In this document: in pieces, positions 7,649 to 16,065 of the stretch
Position numbering within the stretch: position 1 is the first letter of the stretch
How the letters are laid out: each line of letters starts with the position of its first letter
Source: Actinacidiphila oryziradicis
GTDB taxonomy: Bacteria > Actinomycetota > Actinomycetes > Streptomycetales > Streptomycetaceae
DNA length: 64,000 bases
Direction: 5' to 3'
Assembly (NCBI RefSeq): GCF_005047355.1
Contig: NZ_SUMC01000020.1
Location: 1-64,000 of the forward strand
Notes under the pieces: model-generated
Told to the model about the DNA's origin: nothing
Seen by the model: only the letters and a program-made list of their open reading frames with translations
Database searches by the model: none
Position numbers and translations under genes: made by a program

Positions 7649-9388
7649 ATGCGAAACCCGACCGTGGCAGACCAACTGATCGACATCCTGCGACGCGCCG
7701 GGGTGAAGCGGATCTACGGGCTGGTGGGTGACAGCCTGAACCCGGTCGTGGACGCGGTGCGGCGCACCGACGGTATCGAATGGGTACATGTGCGCAACGA
7801 GGAGGCCGCGGCCTTCGCCGCGGCGGCCGAGGCGCAACTGACCGGGCGGCTCGCGGTGTGCGCGGGCAGCTGCGGGCCGGGGAACACCCATCTGATCCAG
7901 GGTCTGTACGACGCTCACCGCTCGGGCGCCCCGGTGCTGGCGCTGGCCTCGCACATCACCTCGAAGCAGATAGGCACCGGATTCTTCCAGGAGACCCACC
8001 CGGAGCGTGTCTTCACCGATTGCAGCGACTACTGCGAGATGGTCGGCAATCCGGCGCAGATGCCACGGGTGCTGCGGATCGCCATGCAGAGGGCACTCGG
8101 TCACGGCGGGGTCTCCGTGCTTGTCATACCGGGAGACCTGGCGGACGCGCAGGCGCCCAATCCGACCGAGTCGGGCGATCTGGTGACCGCCCTCGGACGG
8201 GTCGTACCACCGGCAGAGCAGGTGGAGGCGCTGGCCAAGAGGCTGAACACGGCGGAGAAAGTGATGCTTTTCTGCGGCGCGGGCGTCCGGGACGCGCACG
8301 CGGAGGTGATGGAGCTGGCCGGCAAGGTGCATTCCCCGGTCGGGCACTCACTGTGCGGCAAGGAGTGGATCCAGTTCGACAACCCGTACGACGTGGGGAT
8401 GAGCGGGTTGCTGGGCTACGGCGCGTGCTATGACGCGATGCACGAGGCCGACCTGGTGTTGCTGCTGGGTACGGACTTCCCGTACGACGACTTCCTGCCG
8501 CAGGCCCGCACCGTGCAGGTCGATCACGACGCCGGGCGGATCGGCGCCCGCACGGTAGTGGAACTCGGGGTGCACGGGGACGTCCGCGAGACGCTGCGCG
8601 CGGTGCTGCCGCTGGTGAAGGCCAAGCAGCAGCGCTCCTACCTGGACCGGAATCTGCGCAAGCACGCCAAGTCGCTGGAGACCGTGGTGTCCGCGTACAC
8701 CCGGAACGTGGAACGGCAGGTGCCGATCCACCCCGAGTACCCCGCCTCGCTCCTGGACGACCTGGCCGACGACGACGCCGTGTTCACCGTCGACACCGGG
8801 ATGTGCAATGTGTGGGCGGCCCGCTATCTGACGCCCAACGGGCGCCGCCGGGTGATCGGTTCGTTCCGGCACGGCACCATGGCGAACGCCCTGCCGCACG
8901 CGATCGGCGCCCAGTTCGCCTACCCCGGCCGCCAAGTGATCTCGATGTCGGGCGACGGTGGACTCGCCATGCTCATGGGTGAGTTGCTGACGGTGAAGCT
9001 GCACGACCTGCCGGTGAAGACGATCGTGTTCAACAACTCCTCGCTCGGCATGGTGAAGCTGGAGATGATGGTCGACGGCTTCCCGGACTACCAGACCGAC
9101 CACCCGCCGGTGGACTTCGCGGCGATCGCCCGGGCGGCCGGGATCCACGCGATCCGGATCGAGAAGCCCGGCGACGTACGCAGCGGCCTCGAGGAGGCGC
9201 TGGCGTACAACGGGCCGTGCCTGGTGGACCTGGTGACCGACTCCAACGCGCTGTCGATCCCACCGCACATTTCCCCGGAACAGGTCAAGGGCTTCGCGTT
9301 CTCGGCAGGCAGGACCGTACTGGACGGCGGCGTCGGAAAGATGCTCGACCTGGCGCGGGCCAATCTGCGCAACATCCCGCGCCCGTAA
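7649..9388 (+). CDS. poxB: Thiamine-diphosphate pyruvate oxidase (ubiquinone/menaquinone type)
   Basis: A 579-residue member of the ThDP family that converts pyruvate to acetate and CO2 with electrons passing through FAD to the quinone pool at the membrane. The N-terminal domain has the catalytic Glu environment HVRNEEAAAFAAAAEA and the YGLVGDSLNPV start typical of PoxB. A central FAD-type domain follows, and the C-terminal ThDP-binding motif begins SGDGGLAMLMGE and ends VFNNSSLGM. Length and order match the family. The ATG at 7649 follows CCAGGAGG with six-base spacing; an upstream in-frame ATG-type start at 7586 lacks such a site. Acetate made here could enter the AckA-Pta route encoded at the other end of the window. 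Acetolactate synthase is the nearest alternative, but the residues favour pyruvate oxidase. Confidence 0.9.
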   Translation: MRNPTVADQLIDILRRAGVKRIYGLVGDSLNPVVDAVRRTDGIEWVHVRNEEAAAFAAAAEAQLTGRLAVCAGSCGPGNTHLIQGLYDAHRSGAPVLALASHITSKQIGTGFFQETHPERVFTDCSDYCEMVGNPAQMPRVLRIAMQRALGHGGVSVLVIPGDLADAQAPNPTESGDLVTALGRVVPPAEQVEALAKRLNTAEKVMLFCGAGVRDAHAEVMELAGKVHSPVGHSLCGKEWIQFDNPYDVGMSGLLGYGACYDAMHEADLVLLLGTDFPYDDFLPQARTVQVDHDAGRIGARTVVELGVHGDVRETLRAVLPLVKAKQQRSYLDRNLRKHAKSLETVVSAYTRNVERQVPIHPEYPASLLDDLADDDAVFTVDTGMCNVWAARYLTPNGRRRVIGSFRHGTMANALPHAIGAQFAYPGRQVISMSGDGGLAMLMGELLTVKLHDLPVKTIVFNNSSLGMVKLEMMVDGFPDYQTDHPPVDFAAIARAAGIHAIRIEKPGDVRSGLEEALAYNGPCLVDLVTDSNALSIPPHISPEQVKGFAFSAGRTVLDGGVGKMLDLARANLRNIPRP

Positions 9389-9416
9389 CGCCGGCCCCGC
9401 GCCGGTTCCCGCTCCC

Positions 9417-9446
9417 CCCGCAGCCGTCGGCGCCGACGGCTGCGGG
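9417..9446. terminator. Bidirectional terminator after poxB
   Basis: A perfect 30-base palindrome with 15-base arms and no loop lies between two convergent genes, 28 bp after the poxB stop and 2 bp before the stop of the next minus-strand gene. There is no T run, as is usual in Streptomyces. Confidence 0.75.
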
Positions 9447-9448
9447 CG

Positions 9449-9775
9449 TCACTTGCCGCCCAGCGCCTTGTTGAGCTCTTCCTTGCTCATGTTCGACCGG
9501 CCCTGGATATTGCGGCGCTTGGCCTCCTCGTAGAGCTGTTCCTTGGTGGGTCCCTGCGAGCCGGAGTGCGAGCGCAGCCCGCCGCGGCGGGAGGAGGACA
9601 TGTCCTGCGTGGACGTCTTACTGGCGGTGCGCGACTCCCCTGAGCGGGCCCGCTCTTTGTTCACCGTCCGGGCCGCGATCTCCTTGGCACGCTCCTCGCC
9701 GGTCCCGCGCTTTTCGGCGCTCTCCTTGATGTGCTCGTACTGACGTTCACGCTTGGGGCTCGATCCTCGCGGCAT
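9449..9775 (-). CDS. Small basic protein with Rho_N/SAP-like C-terminal helix pair
   Basis: A 108-residue, highly charged protein. The first ~75 residues are rich in Arg, Lys, Glu and Ser (KRERQYEHIKESAEKRG, then an Arg/Ser-rich stretch) and look disordered or nucleic-acid binding. The end, TKEQLYEEAKRRNIQGRSNM followed by SKEELNKAL, matches the helix-extended-helix pattern of Rho_N/SAP domains that bind nucleic acid. Streptomyces relatives are often labelled plasmid stabilization protein, which is not supported by anything here. The ATG at 9775 has GAAGGAGA four bases upstream. Its neighbours (hemerythrin, DUF2795, LigD parts) suggest a stress or DNA-protection role, which is inference. Confidence 0.75.
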   Translation of the reverse strand: MPRGSSPKRERQYEHIKESAEKRGTGEERAKEIAARTVNKERARSGESRTASKTSTQDMSSSRRGGLRSHSGSQGPTKEQLYEEAKRRNIQGRSNMSKEELNKALGGK

Positions 9776-9914
9776 GCCGTCTCCTTCAGATGGTGGGATG
9801 TCCGGTTTGCGGGTACCCGCAGAGTGCCGTCGCCACACAAGCGCGTTACCCGGTGCGAGACCCGGGTAGCCGCTGAGTGAAATCGAACGCACAGAATCGA
9901 AGGAGATGACTCGG

Positions 9915-10229
9915 ATGCTGATCCTGGGATTGCTGCTGCTCGCCGCGACAGGCTCCTTCGTGGGGTTGCTGATCTCGGACAACCTGTCCGGCGGACCGGA
10001 CTACACGCCGACAGTGCTCGGCAACACCGTCACCACGATGAACAGCCTCGCCATTTTCTGCGCCGGACTGGCGCTCGCCCTGCTCTTCTGCCTGGGCCTG
10101 GCGATGATGGCGGGGAGCGCCGCCTGGCACCGTCGCCGCCGTGCGCTCCGGGTGAACGACACACCGGTCGACGAGCCGGCGGCGGACACCGGACACCGGC
10201 GCCGCACGCGGCACATCCTCGGGCACTGA
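9915..10229 (+). CDS. Small two-helix membrane protein
   Basis: A 104-residue protein with two predicted membrane helices (LILGLLLLAATGSFVGLLIS and IFCAGLALALLFCLGLAMMA) and a short basic, His/Arg-rich cytoplasmic tail. I do not recognise a named family with certainty; its layout resembles small envelope proteins of the LapA kind. I chose the ATG at 9915 because AAGGAG (9900-9905) then has nine-base spacing; the in-frame ATG at 9906 touches that site and is less likely. It starts a same-strand run with the hemerythrin and DUF2795 genes, with a 90-bp gap. Confidence 0.6.
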   Translation: MLILGLLLLAATGSFVGLLISDNLSGGPDYTPTVLGNTVTTMNSLAIFCAGLALALLFCLGLAMMAGSAAWHRRRRALRVNDTPVDEPAADTGHRRRTRHILGH

Positions 10230-10318
10230 CAGCACTCGTCCAAAAACCCCGTGTCGGCCCGGCAGCGCTGGGTACGCGATTGGCTTCCGCACCCACACGA
10301 CACGAATCGGAGGGCTTT

Positions 10319-10873
10319 ATGAGTGAGCACGATGATGTCGTCTTTCTGCTCCAGCGGCAGCACCAGCAGATCCGCGAGCTTCTGGACGAGGTACTGGTCA
10401 CCGGCGGGGACGACCGCCGGAAAGTCTTCGAACAAGTCGTCCGGCTGCTGTCGGTGCACGAGGCCGCCGAGGAAGAGGTCATCCACCCGTATGCCCGACA
10501 GGCGGTCGAGGGCGGCGAGCAGGTGGTCGCCGACCGGCTGGAGGAGGAAAAGGCAGGCAAGGAAGCGCTGAAACGGCTGGAGAAGGCCGGCACCGAAAGC
10601 CGGGATTTCCTGCGCGAATTCGCGGCCCTGCGCGCGGACGTACTCGCCCACGCCGAGGCCGAGGAGAAGTACGAGTTCGCGCGCTTCCGGGAGAACTCCG
10701 ATCCGGACAAGCTGCGGACGCTGGCCGAGGCGGTACGGGCCGCGGAGACCTTCGCCCCCACCCGTCCGCACCCGGGCATCGAATCGGCGAGGGAGAACGC
10801 CGTTGCCGGACCGGCCGCGGCCATCGTCGACCGGACGCGGGACGCCGTCCGGACAGTGCTGGGAAAGAACTGA
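10319..10873 (+). CDS. Hemerythrin HHE-domain protein
   Basis: A 184-residue, four-helix cation-binding protein. The metal-ligand pattern is visible: His in HQQIRELLDEV, HEAAEEEVIHP, and HAEAEEKYEF. HHE proteins bind a di-iron centre and act in oxygen, nitric oxide or iron-stress sensing or storage in the cytoplasm. The C-terminal ~50 residues are a less conserved tail. The ATG at 10319 follows GGAGGG. The next gene starts 11 bases after the stop, so the two are probably co-transcribed. The exact substrate cannot be read from sequence. Confidence 0.85.
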   Translation: MSEHDDVVFLLQRQHQQIRELLDEVLVTGGDDRRKVFEQVVRLLSVHEAAEEEVIHPYARQAVEGGEQVVADRLEEEKAGKEALKRLEKAGTESRDFLREFAALRADVLAHAEAEEKYEFARFRENSDPDKLRTLAEAVRAAETFAPTRPHPGIESARENAVAGPAAAIVDRTRDAVRTVLGKN

Positions 10874-10884
10874 AAGAGGCACCA

Positions 10885-11265
10885 ATGCAACGAGGCAGCG
10901 ACCGTCTCAGCCCCCACCGGGACGACGAGATGAAGCACGAGCTGGAGGGCCTGCTGCGGTCCGGCCACCCGACCCGCACCGAGGAATGGCGCGACCCGGA
11001 GCCGGCCGCCGACGACGAGCCGACGGCCGCCGCGGGACGGGTCTCCTCCGGCCCGCTCGACGGCCCTGCGCTGCGCCTTGAGCTCGCCCGCCGGCTGAAC
11101 CGTTCGGACTTCCCCCTGAACCGGCACTCGCTGGTGCGGGCCCTGACGGCGCAGCACGCGCCGGAGCCGGTGATCGATCTCGTACAGGAGCTGCCGAAGG
11201 ACGGCACCCGGTATGCCAGTGTGCAGCAGATCCTGCAGGCGCTGGGCCTGGAGCCCCAGCGGTAG
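10885..11265 (+). CDS. DUF2795-domain protein
   Basis: A 126-residue acidic protein. The conserved DUF2795 segment is at the end (LNRSDFPLNRHSLVRALTAQ, then PEPVIDLVQELP and YASVQQILQALG), a small helical fold of unknown function common in actinobacteria. The N-terminal half is charged and probably flexible. AAAGAGG lies eight bases before the ATG. The gene sits 11 bp after the hemerythrin gene and 7 bp before the DNA ligase gene, so it belongs to a tight stress/repair operon. Confidence 0.75.
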   Translation: MQRGSDRLSPHRDDEMKHELEGLLRSGHPTRTEEWRDPEPAADDEPTAAAGRVSSGPLDGPALRLELARRLNRSDFPLNRHSLVRALTAQHAPEPVIDLVQELPKDGTRYASVQQILQALGLEPQR

Positions 11266-11272
11266 GCCCACG

Positions 11273-12328
11273 ATGCGACAGCGATCCGCCGCCCTCCGCC
11301 GCCCTCCTTCGGGGCCGGCGGAGGGCGGCGCGGCGCCGGAAAGCGGGGGCGCCCCGCCGACGACGCCCGTGCCGGACTCCGTCCGCCCCATGCTCGCCAC
11401 GCTGAGCGACCGGCGTTCCTTCGACGACGGCTGGATTTTCGAACGTAAACTCGACGGGATCCGAGCAGTGGCCTTCCGCGACGGCGACGAAGTGCGGCTG
11501 ACGTCCCGCACCGGCCAGCGGCTGGAACGCACCTACCCCGAGATCGTCGCGGCCCTCCGCGCCCAGCCGATGGACCGCTTCGTGGTCGACGGCGAGATCG
11601 TCGCCATGGACCGCGGCCGCACCAGCTTCGCCCTCCTCCAGCGCCGCATGGGGCTCACCAGGGAGACCGACGTCCGTGCCACCCGGATCAAGGTCACCTA
11701 CTACCTGTTCGACCTGCTGCACCTCGACGGCCATGACACCACCGTCCTCCCGCTGCGCGACCGCAAGCAGCTGCTGCGCCGCGCCCTGGAGTTCACCGGA
11801 CCGCTGCGCTACACCCCGCACCGCAACCAGGACGGCCAGGAGCTGCTCGACGAGGCCTGCCGGCACGGCTGGGAAGGCCTGATCGCCAAACGCGCGGACA
11901 GCCGCTACGTCCAGCGCCGCTCCACCCAGTGGGTCAAGCTCAAGTGCGAGGCCACCCAGGAAATGGTCATCGGCGGCTTCACCGAACCCTCCGGCAGCCG
12001 GGTCGGCTTCGGCGCCCTGCTGGTCGGCACTTATGACCACGGGCGGCTGCGGTACGCGGGCAAGGTCGGCACCGGCTTCGACACCGCCACCCTGCGCCGG
12101 CTACGGCAACGGCTGGACGCCCTGGAGCAGCCGGACCCGCCCTTCGACGAGCCGGTCCGCGAGCGCGCCGCGCACTGGGTCCGCCCGGAACTCGTCGCCC
12201 AGGTCGGCTTCAGCGAGTGGACCCGCGACGGCAAGCTGCGCCATCCGCGCTTTCTCGGCCTGCGCGACGACAAACGGCCCACCGAGGTCGTACGAGAACG
12301 CCCCGCCCCCGCGAAGGAGTCTCCGTGA
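11273..12328 (+). CDS. ligD: ATP-dependent DNA ligase, LigD ligase-module type
   Basis: A 351-residue ligase with all nucleotidyltransferase motifs: motif I ERKLDGIRA with the adenylated Lys, DGEIVAM, YYLFDLLHLDG, EGLIAKRADSRY and WVKLKCEATQEM, followed by an OB-fold domain (~240-340). It seals DNA nicks and is the ligase part of bacterial non-homologous end joining. The ATG at 11273 is seven bases after the DUF2795 stop; no good ribosome site is seen, so coupling to the upstream gene is likely. The stop overlaps the polymerase-module gene by four bases. In mycobacteria the two modules are fused in one LigD; here they are separate proteins and no nuclease domain is present. No Ku gene is in the window. 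Confidence 0.9.
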   Translation: MRQRSAALRRPPSGPAEGGAAPESGGAPPTTPVPDSVRPMLATLSDRRSFDDGWIFERKLDGIRAVAFRDGDEVRLTSRTGQRLERTYPEIVAALRAQPMDRFVVDGEIVAMDRGRTSFALLQRRMGLTRETDVRATRIKVTYYLFDLLHLDGHDTTVLPLRDRKQLLRRALEFTGPLRYTPHRNQDGQELLDEACRHGWEGLIAKRADSRYVQRRSTQWVKLKCEATQEMVIGGFTEPSGSRVGFGALLVGTYDHGRLRYAGKVGTGFDTATLRRLRQRLDALEQPDPPFDEPVRERAAHWVRPELVAQVGFSEWTRDGKLRHPRFLGLRDDKRPTEVVRERPAPAKESP

Positions 12329-13263
12329 CCACCACCACGACCGTCCGGGCCGGGCGGCGCACCCTGCGGCTCGACCGGCCCGACAAGATGCTCTTCCCCG
12401 ACGCGGGATACACCAAGGCCGACCTGGTGGAGTACTACCGCGACATCGCCCCGCACATGCTGCCGGAACTGCGCGGGCGTCCGCTGATGCTGGAGCGGCA
12501 CCCCGACGGCATCGGCGGCCCGCGCTTCATGCAGAAGGAGGCGCCCGACTACTTCCCCGACTGGATCCACCGCGCCACGGTCGGCAAGGAGGGCGGCACC
12601 GTCACCCATGTGGTCTGTGACGACGCCGCGACCCTGTGCTACCTGGCGGGCCAGGCCTGCGTAACCCTGCACCGCTGGCTGTCCAGGGCCGACCGCCCCG
12701 ACTGCCCCGACCGGCTCGTGTTCGACCTGGATCCGCCCGGGCAGGACTTCACGCCGGTCCGGGCCGCCGCTGCCGCGCTCGGTGAGCTGCTGGACGAACT
12801 CCGGCTCCCCGCGGCCCTGATGACCACCGGCTCCAAGGGCCTGCACGTCATCGTCCCCCTGGACGGCAAAAGCGGCTTCGACGAGGTCCGCGACTTCGCC
12901 CGGGAGGTGGCCGACGCCCTCGTCGCCCGGCACCCCGGCCGGCTCACCACGGCCGCCCGCAAGCAGGCCCGCGGCGACCGCCTGTACCTCGACATCCAGC
13001 GCAATGGCTACGCCCAGACCGCCGTCGCCCCCTACTCCGTAAGGGCCCTGCCCGGCGCACCCGTCGCGACCCCCATCGCCTGGGCAGAGCTGGACGACCC
13101 CGGGCTCACCGCCCGCAGCTGGACCCTGGCCACCGCCGCCGCCCACGCCGGCACCGCCCCCTGGAACGGCATCCCCCGCCGCGGCCGAGCCCTGCCCCAG
13201 GCCCGCACCCGCCTCCGCAGGGCCTCCGCAGGCTCCCGTGTTTGCTTAGAGGCCGCCCGCTAA
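12325..13263 (+). CDS. ligD: LigD-type DNA polymerase/primase (PolDom)
   Basis: A 312-residue archaeo-eukaryotic primase-fold polymerase of the LigD PolDom family. Metal-binding and catalytic motifs are visible: VFDLDPPG (paired Asp), TTGSKGLHVIVPL (SxGxH type) and LYLDIQRN (third Asp). It begins with the family N-terminus LRLDRPDKMLFPDAGYTK. The enzyme adds ribo- or deoxyribonucleotides to fill gaps during end joining. The GTG start at 12325 has GAAGGAG six bases upstream and overlaps the ligase stop (GTGA), so the two modules are translationally coupled. The last ~20 residues are Arg-rich and non-conserved. Confidence 0.9.
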   Translation: MTTTTTVRAGRRTLRLDRPDKMLFPDAGYTKADLVEYYRDIAPHMLPELRGRPLMLERHPDGIGGPRFMQKEAPDYFPDWIHRATVGKEGGTVTHVVCDDAATLCYLAGQACVTLHRWLSRADRPDCPDRLVFDLDPPGQDFTPVRAAAAALGELLDELRLPAALMTTGSKGLHVIVPLDGKSGFDEVRDFAREVADALVARHPGRLTTAARKQARGDRLYLDIQRNGYAQTAVAPYSVRALPGAPVATPIAWAELDDPGLTARSWTLATAAAHAGTAPWNGIPRRGRALPQARTRLRRASAGSRVCLEAAR

Positions 13264-13292
13264 AACCACGAACGGCGCAGCCATTCGCGGTT
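13264..13292 (+). terminator. Hairpin after the polymerase gene
   Basis: Nine-base arms AACCACGAA and TTCGCGGTT pair with one mismatch across an 11-base loop, directly after the stop codon. This is plausible as a terminator but short. Confidence 0.4.
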
Positions 13293-13524
13293 ATGAGCAG
13301 CGGGAGGCTCTCAGGGCCACGGCGGCGGCGGTGCGCTGCGCGGCGGCGCCCAGCGTGTCGTGGTGCTGGGAGGCCCACAGCCGGACGCTGCGTGAGTGCG
13401 CGCGGATGAGCGCCAGCCGGTCGCCCCGGGCGGTGAATCCGCGTACCACCGCCCGGCCGATGCCGGCGGACGCACCCGTGATGACGACGGTGCGGGCGTG
13501 CTCCGCGGACTGTGCGTGGTCCAT
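13291..13524 (-). pseudogene. Short-chain dehydrogenase N-terminal stub
   Basis: The N-terminal ~35 residues carry the SDR Rossmann signature (VVITGASAGIGRAVVRGF, then DRLALI). After about residue 40 the sequence no longer resembles an SDR: the NAG motif and the YxxxK active site are absent, and the frame stops at ~77 residues. A normal SDR has about 250. This is a decayed gene cut off by deletion between the polymerase and HhH-GPD genes. The ATG at 13524 is taken because a GAGGGGG tract lies ten bases upstream. Confidence 0.7.
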
Positions 13525-13563
13525 GCTTCTCATCCCCCTCAAGGCAAGGTACCCCGCGGTGTT

Positions 13564-14214
13564 TCAGGCGGCTTTCAGCTCTTCGGTCGCCCCACGGGCC
13601 AGGCTCACCCGGACGAGGGCGGCGGCGAGGCGAGGCAGGTCGTCCGGGGCCACGAGCGCCGCCAGGCTTTCGGGGGTGTGCGGGAGGCCGAGTTCCTGCG
13701 CCGCGCGCCGGGCGCGTTCGTCGAAGGCGGGCCGCAGCTCCTCCCATATGCCCTGGGCCTCACGGCAGAAGATCTCCGCGCCCACCGGCCCGATCCTGGG
13801 GAATTCCCGCAGCAGGCGGCGCACCTCGTCGGGGTCGCCGTCCGCTTCCTTCCGCAGATTGCGCAGGTCTCCGTGGTACCTGCTCAGCACGAGCTCGGCC
13901 CCTTCGCCGAGCGCCGTCGCGGTGCTCTCGTCGTAGCGCCGGTAGTGGGCCCGGCCCAGCGCGTCCACCCTGCTCTGCCAGCCGGCACCGGCCATGGCCC
14001 GGGGGGTGCGCATTCCGGCCGCGAAGAGTTCCCTCGCGGCGGCCGTCGCGATGTCGGCCCTAATACGGATCGAGAGCAGTACGCACATCACGAGCAGCTG
14101 GTACAGCGGGGCCGGAGCGTTCCGCAGCCGGATGCCGGCCTCCTCGGCGTACGTCTTCCCGTACCGGTTCAGCAGCCGGGCCGCCAGCTGCCTGTGCTTG
14201 GCGTCCGTGTCCAT
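13564..14214 (-). CDS. HhH-GPD superfamily DNA repair protein (endonuclease III-like)
   Basis: A 216-residue helical protein. The segment FPRIGPVGAEIFCREAQ fits the helix-hairpin-helix loop of the endonuclease III / HhH-GPD base-excision family. The C-terminal Cys cluster for an iron-sulfur centre is absent, and the usual catalytic Lys and Asp positions are not obvious, so glycosylase activity is uncertain. The ATG at 14214 is followed by the family-like start KHRQLAARLLNRYG. The open frame upstream to 14610 overlaps the MFS leader and is low complexity. It sits head-to-head with the MFS gene across 284 bp. Confidence 0.65.
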   Translation of the reverse strand: MDTDAKHRQLAARLLNRYGKTYAEEAGIRLRNAPAPLYQLLVMCVLLSIRIRADIATAAARELFAAGMRTPRAMAGAGWQSRVDALGRAHYRRYDESTATALGEGAELVLSRYHGDLRNLRKEADGDPDEVRRLLREFPRIGPVGAEIFCREAQGIWEELRPAFDERARRAAQELGLPHTPESLAALVAPDDLPRLAAALVRVSLARGATEELKAA

Positions 14215-14498
14215 GCCGAGCGCCTGCCCGCTTCCCTCCCGTTTAAGACGAACGGCGGGCGTGACGATGAGCAGCCGCTTGCCGTCCCGGTAGGGGTAGT
14301 GCGGGGCGGCCGCTCGACTCAATCCAATGGGATTCGGGGATTCCTGGGATTCGCCATGGCCCGCGCCCGCCCGGTTCCGCGCGATTATTCCCGGCTTCTG
14401 CGCGATCATGGCAGGAATGCGCAGCCCGCCCCCGGGCAGACACAGCCTCAGCGCGCGACGGGGCAGGCGCCCGGCGTGCCGAAGAGGAGGAGGCCCCG

Positions 14499-15998
14499 AT
14501 GGCAAGTACCACAAGGTCAAGCGGCTCCGCTGGCCATGAACCCGGCACGGTGACCACCTCCGTCCCAGCCCGTCTGGACCGTCTGCCGTGGTCACGCTGG
14601 CACTGGACAATCGTGATCGGTCTGGGCACCGTATGGATTCTCGACGGCCTGGAAGTAACGGTGGTCGGCAATATCGCGGGTCGGCTGGCGGAGCCCGGCA
14701 GCGGGCTGTCGATCACCTCCGCCGAGGTCACCGGTATCGCCGCCGCCGTGTATGTGGCGGGGGCGTGCGCGGGGGCATTGTTCTTCGGCTGGCTCACCGA
14801 CCGGTACGGCCGCAAGAAGCTCTTTATCATCACTTTGGCGTTCTATCTCACCGCGACGGGGCTCACCGCTCTGTCGTTCCAGTCCTGGTGGTTCTTCACC
14901 TTCCGCTTCCTTACCGGCTTCGGTATCGGCGGCGAGTATGCGGCGATCAACTCGGCCATCGACGAGTTGATCCCGTCGCGTTACCGGGGACGGGTGGACC
15001 TGGCCATCAACGGCACTTTCTGGCTGGGCGCCATCGGCGGGGCACTGCTGTCGGTGGTGATGCTCAACACCTCGTACTTCCCGGCGAATGTGGGATGGCG
15101 GCTGACCTTCGCGCTCGGTGTCGTCCTGGGCCTCGTCATTCTTCTCGTCCGGCGCAATGTGCCGGAGTCACCGCGCTGGATGCTCATCCACGGTCACCCC
15201 AAGGAAGCCGAGGATCTGGTGGAGGCGGTGGAGGCGAAGATCCGCAAGGAGACCGGGCGCGAGCTGCCGCCGCCCAAAGGTGAAATAACCATCCGCCAGC
15301 GGGCCACCATCGGCTTCGGTCTCATCGCGCGCACCGTGTTCCGCGAGTATCCGCGAAGGGCCTGGCTTGGATTGTCGCTCTTCATCGGCCAGGCATTTCT
15401 CTACAATGCCATCACCTTCGGTTTCGCCTCGATCCTGACGACGTTCTACCACGTCCCCAGTGACCGCACCGGCTATTACTTCGCCGTAATAGCAGTCGGA
15501 AACCTTCTCGGGCCCGTCCTGCTCGGGCCGCTGTTCGACACGGTCGGCCGCCGTCCGATGATCGCCGGCACCTACATCGGCAGCGGGCTGCTGCTGTTCG
15601 GTACCGCCTGGCTGTTCCACAGCGGCCAACTGACCGCCAACACCCTCACGGCCTGCTGGTGTGTGGTGCTGCTCTTCGCCTCGACGGGGGCGAGCAGCGC
15701 CTATCTCACCGTCTCGGAGATCTTCCCGATGGAGACCCGGGCCATGGCGATCGCCTTCTTCTACGCGCTGGGTACGGCGGCGGGCGGAATCACCGGCCCG
15801 CTGGTCTTCGCCAAGCTCACCCAGTCCGGCGACAACGGCGACACGGTGCTCGCCTTCTCCATCGGCGCGGCGCTGATGACCGTGGCCGGTGTGGTCGCCG
15901 CCTTCCTGGCCGTACCGGCCGAGCGGCGCTCGCTGGAGGACATCGCGACTCCGCTGTCGGCCACCCCGGCCCCCGTCGCCGACACGTCTGCCGGGTAG
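14499..15998 (+). CDS. MFS transporter, sugar-porter/aromatic-acid type
   Basis: A 499-residue membrane protein with about 12 hydrophobic helices. Major-facilitator signatures are visible: GWLTDRYGRKKLF after helix 2, RFLTGFGIGGEYAAINS in helices 4-5, PESPRWMLIHG before the central loop, and DTVGRRPMI in the second half. It moves a small organic solute across the cytoplasmic membrane using an ion gradient; the substrate cannot be fixed. The ATG at 14499 follows AGAGGAGGAGG, an exceptionally strong ribosome site. It is monocistronic, ending in a very stable terminator. Confidence 0.9.
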   Translation: MASTTRSSGSAGHEPGTVTTSVPARLDRLPWSRWHWTIVIGLGTVWILDGLEVTVVGNIAGRLAEPGSGLSITSAEVTGIAAAVYVAGACAGALFFGWLTDRYGRKKLFIITLAFYLTATGLTALSFQSWWFFTFRFLTGFGIGGEYAAINSAIDELIPSRYRGRVDLAINGTFWLGAIGGALLSVVMLNTSYFPANVGWRLTFALGVVLGLVILLVRRNVPESPRWMLIHGHPKEAEDLVEAVEAKIRKETGRELPPPKGEITIRQRATIGFGLIARTVFREYPRRAWLGLSLFIGQAFLYNAITFGFASILTTFYHVPSDRTGYYFAVIAVGNLLGPVLLGPLFDTVGRRPMIAGTYIGSGLLLFGTAWLFHSGQLTANTLTACWCVVLLFASTGASSAYLTVSEIFPMETRAMAIAFFYALGTAAGGITGPLVFAKLTQSGDNGDTVLAFSIGAALMTVAGVVAAFLAVPAERRSLEDIATPLSATPAPVADTSAG

Positions 15999-16000
15999 AA

Positions 16001-16060
16001 GCCTGAGAACCTGAGAATGAGCCCGGACATTCATCCGGGCTCATTCTCAGGTTCTCAGGC
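16001..16060. terminator. Very strong bidirectional terminator
   Basis: A perfect 27-base inverted repeat (16001-16027 and 16034-16060) closes a six-base loop, CATTCA. It starts two bases after the MFS stop and ends five bases before the stop of the convergent hydrophobic-peptide gene, so it can serve both strands. Confidence 0.9.
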
Positions 16061-16065
16061 TCCGA

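Noticed and set aside
14215..14610. N-terminal extension of the HhH-GPD protein to 14610
   Set aside because: It would overlap the MFS start and ribosome site and reads as Arg/Pro-rich shadow sequence.
16001..16060. The 27-base inverted repeat as ends of an insertion sequence
   Set aside because: The arms are separated by only six bases and sit exactly between two convergent stops, so a terminator explains it.
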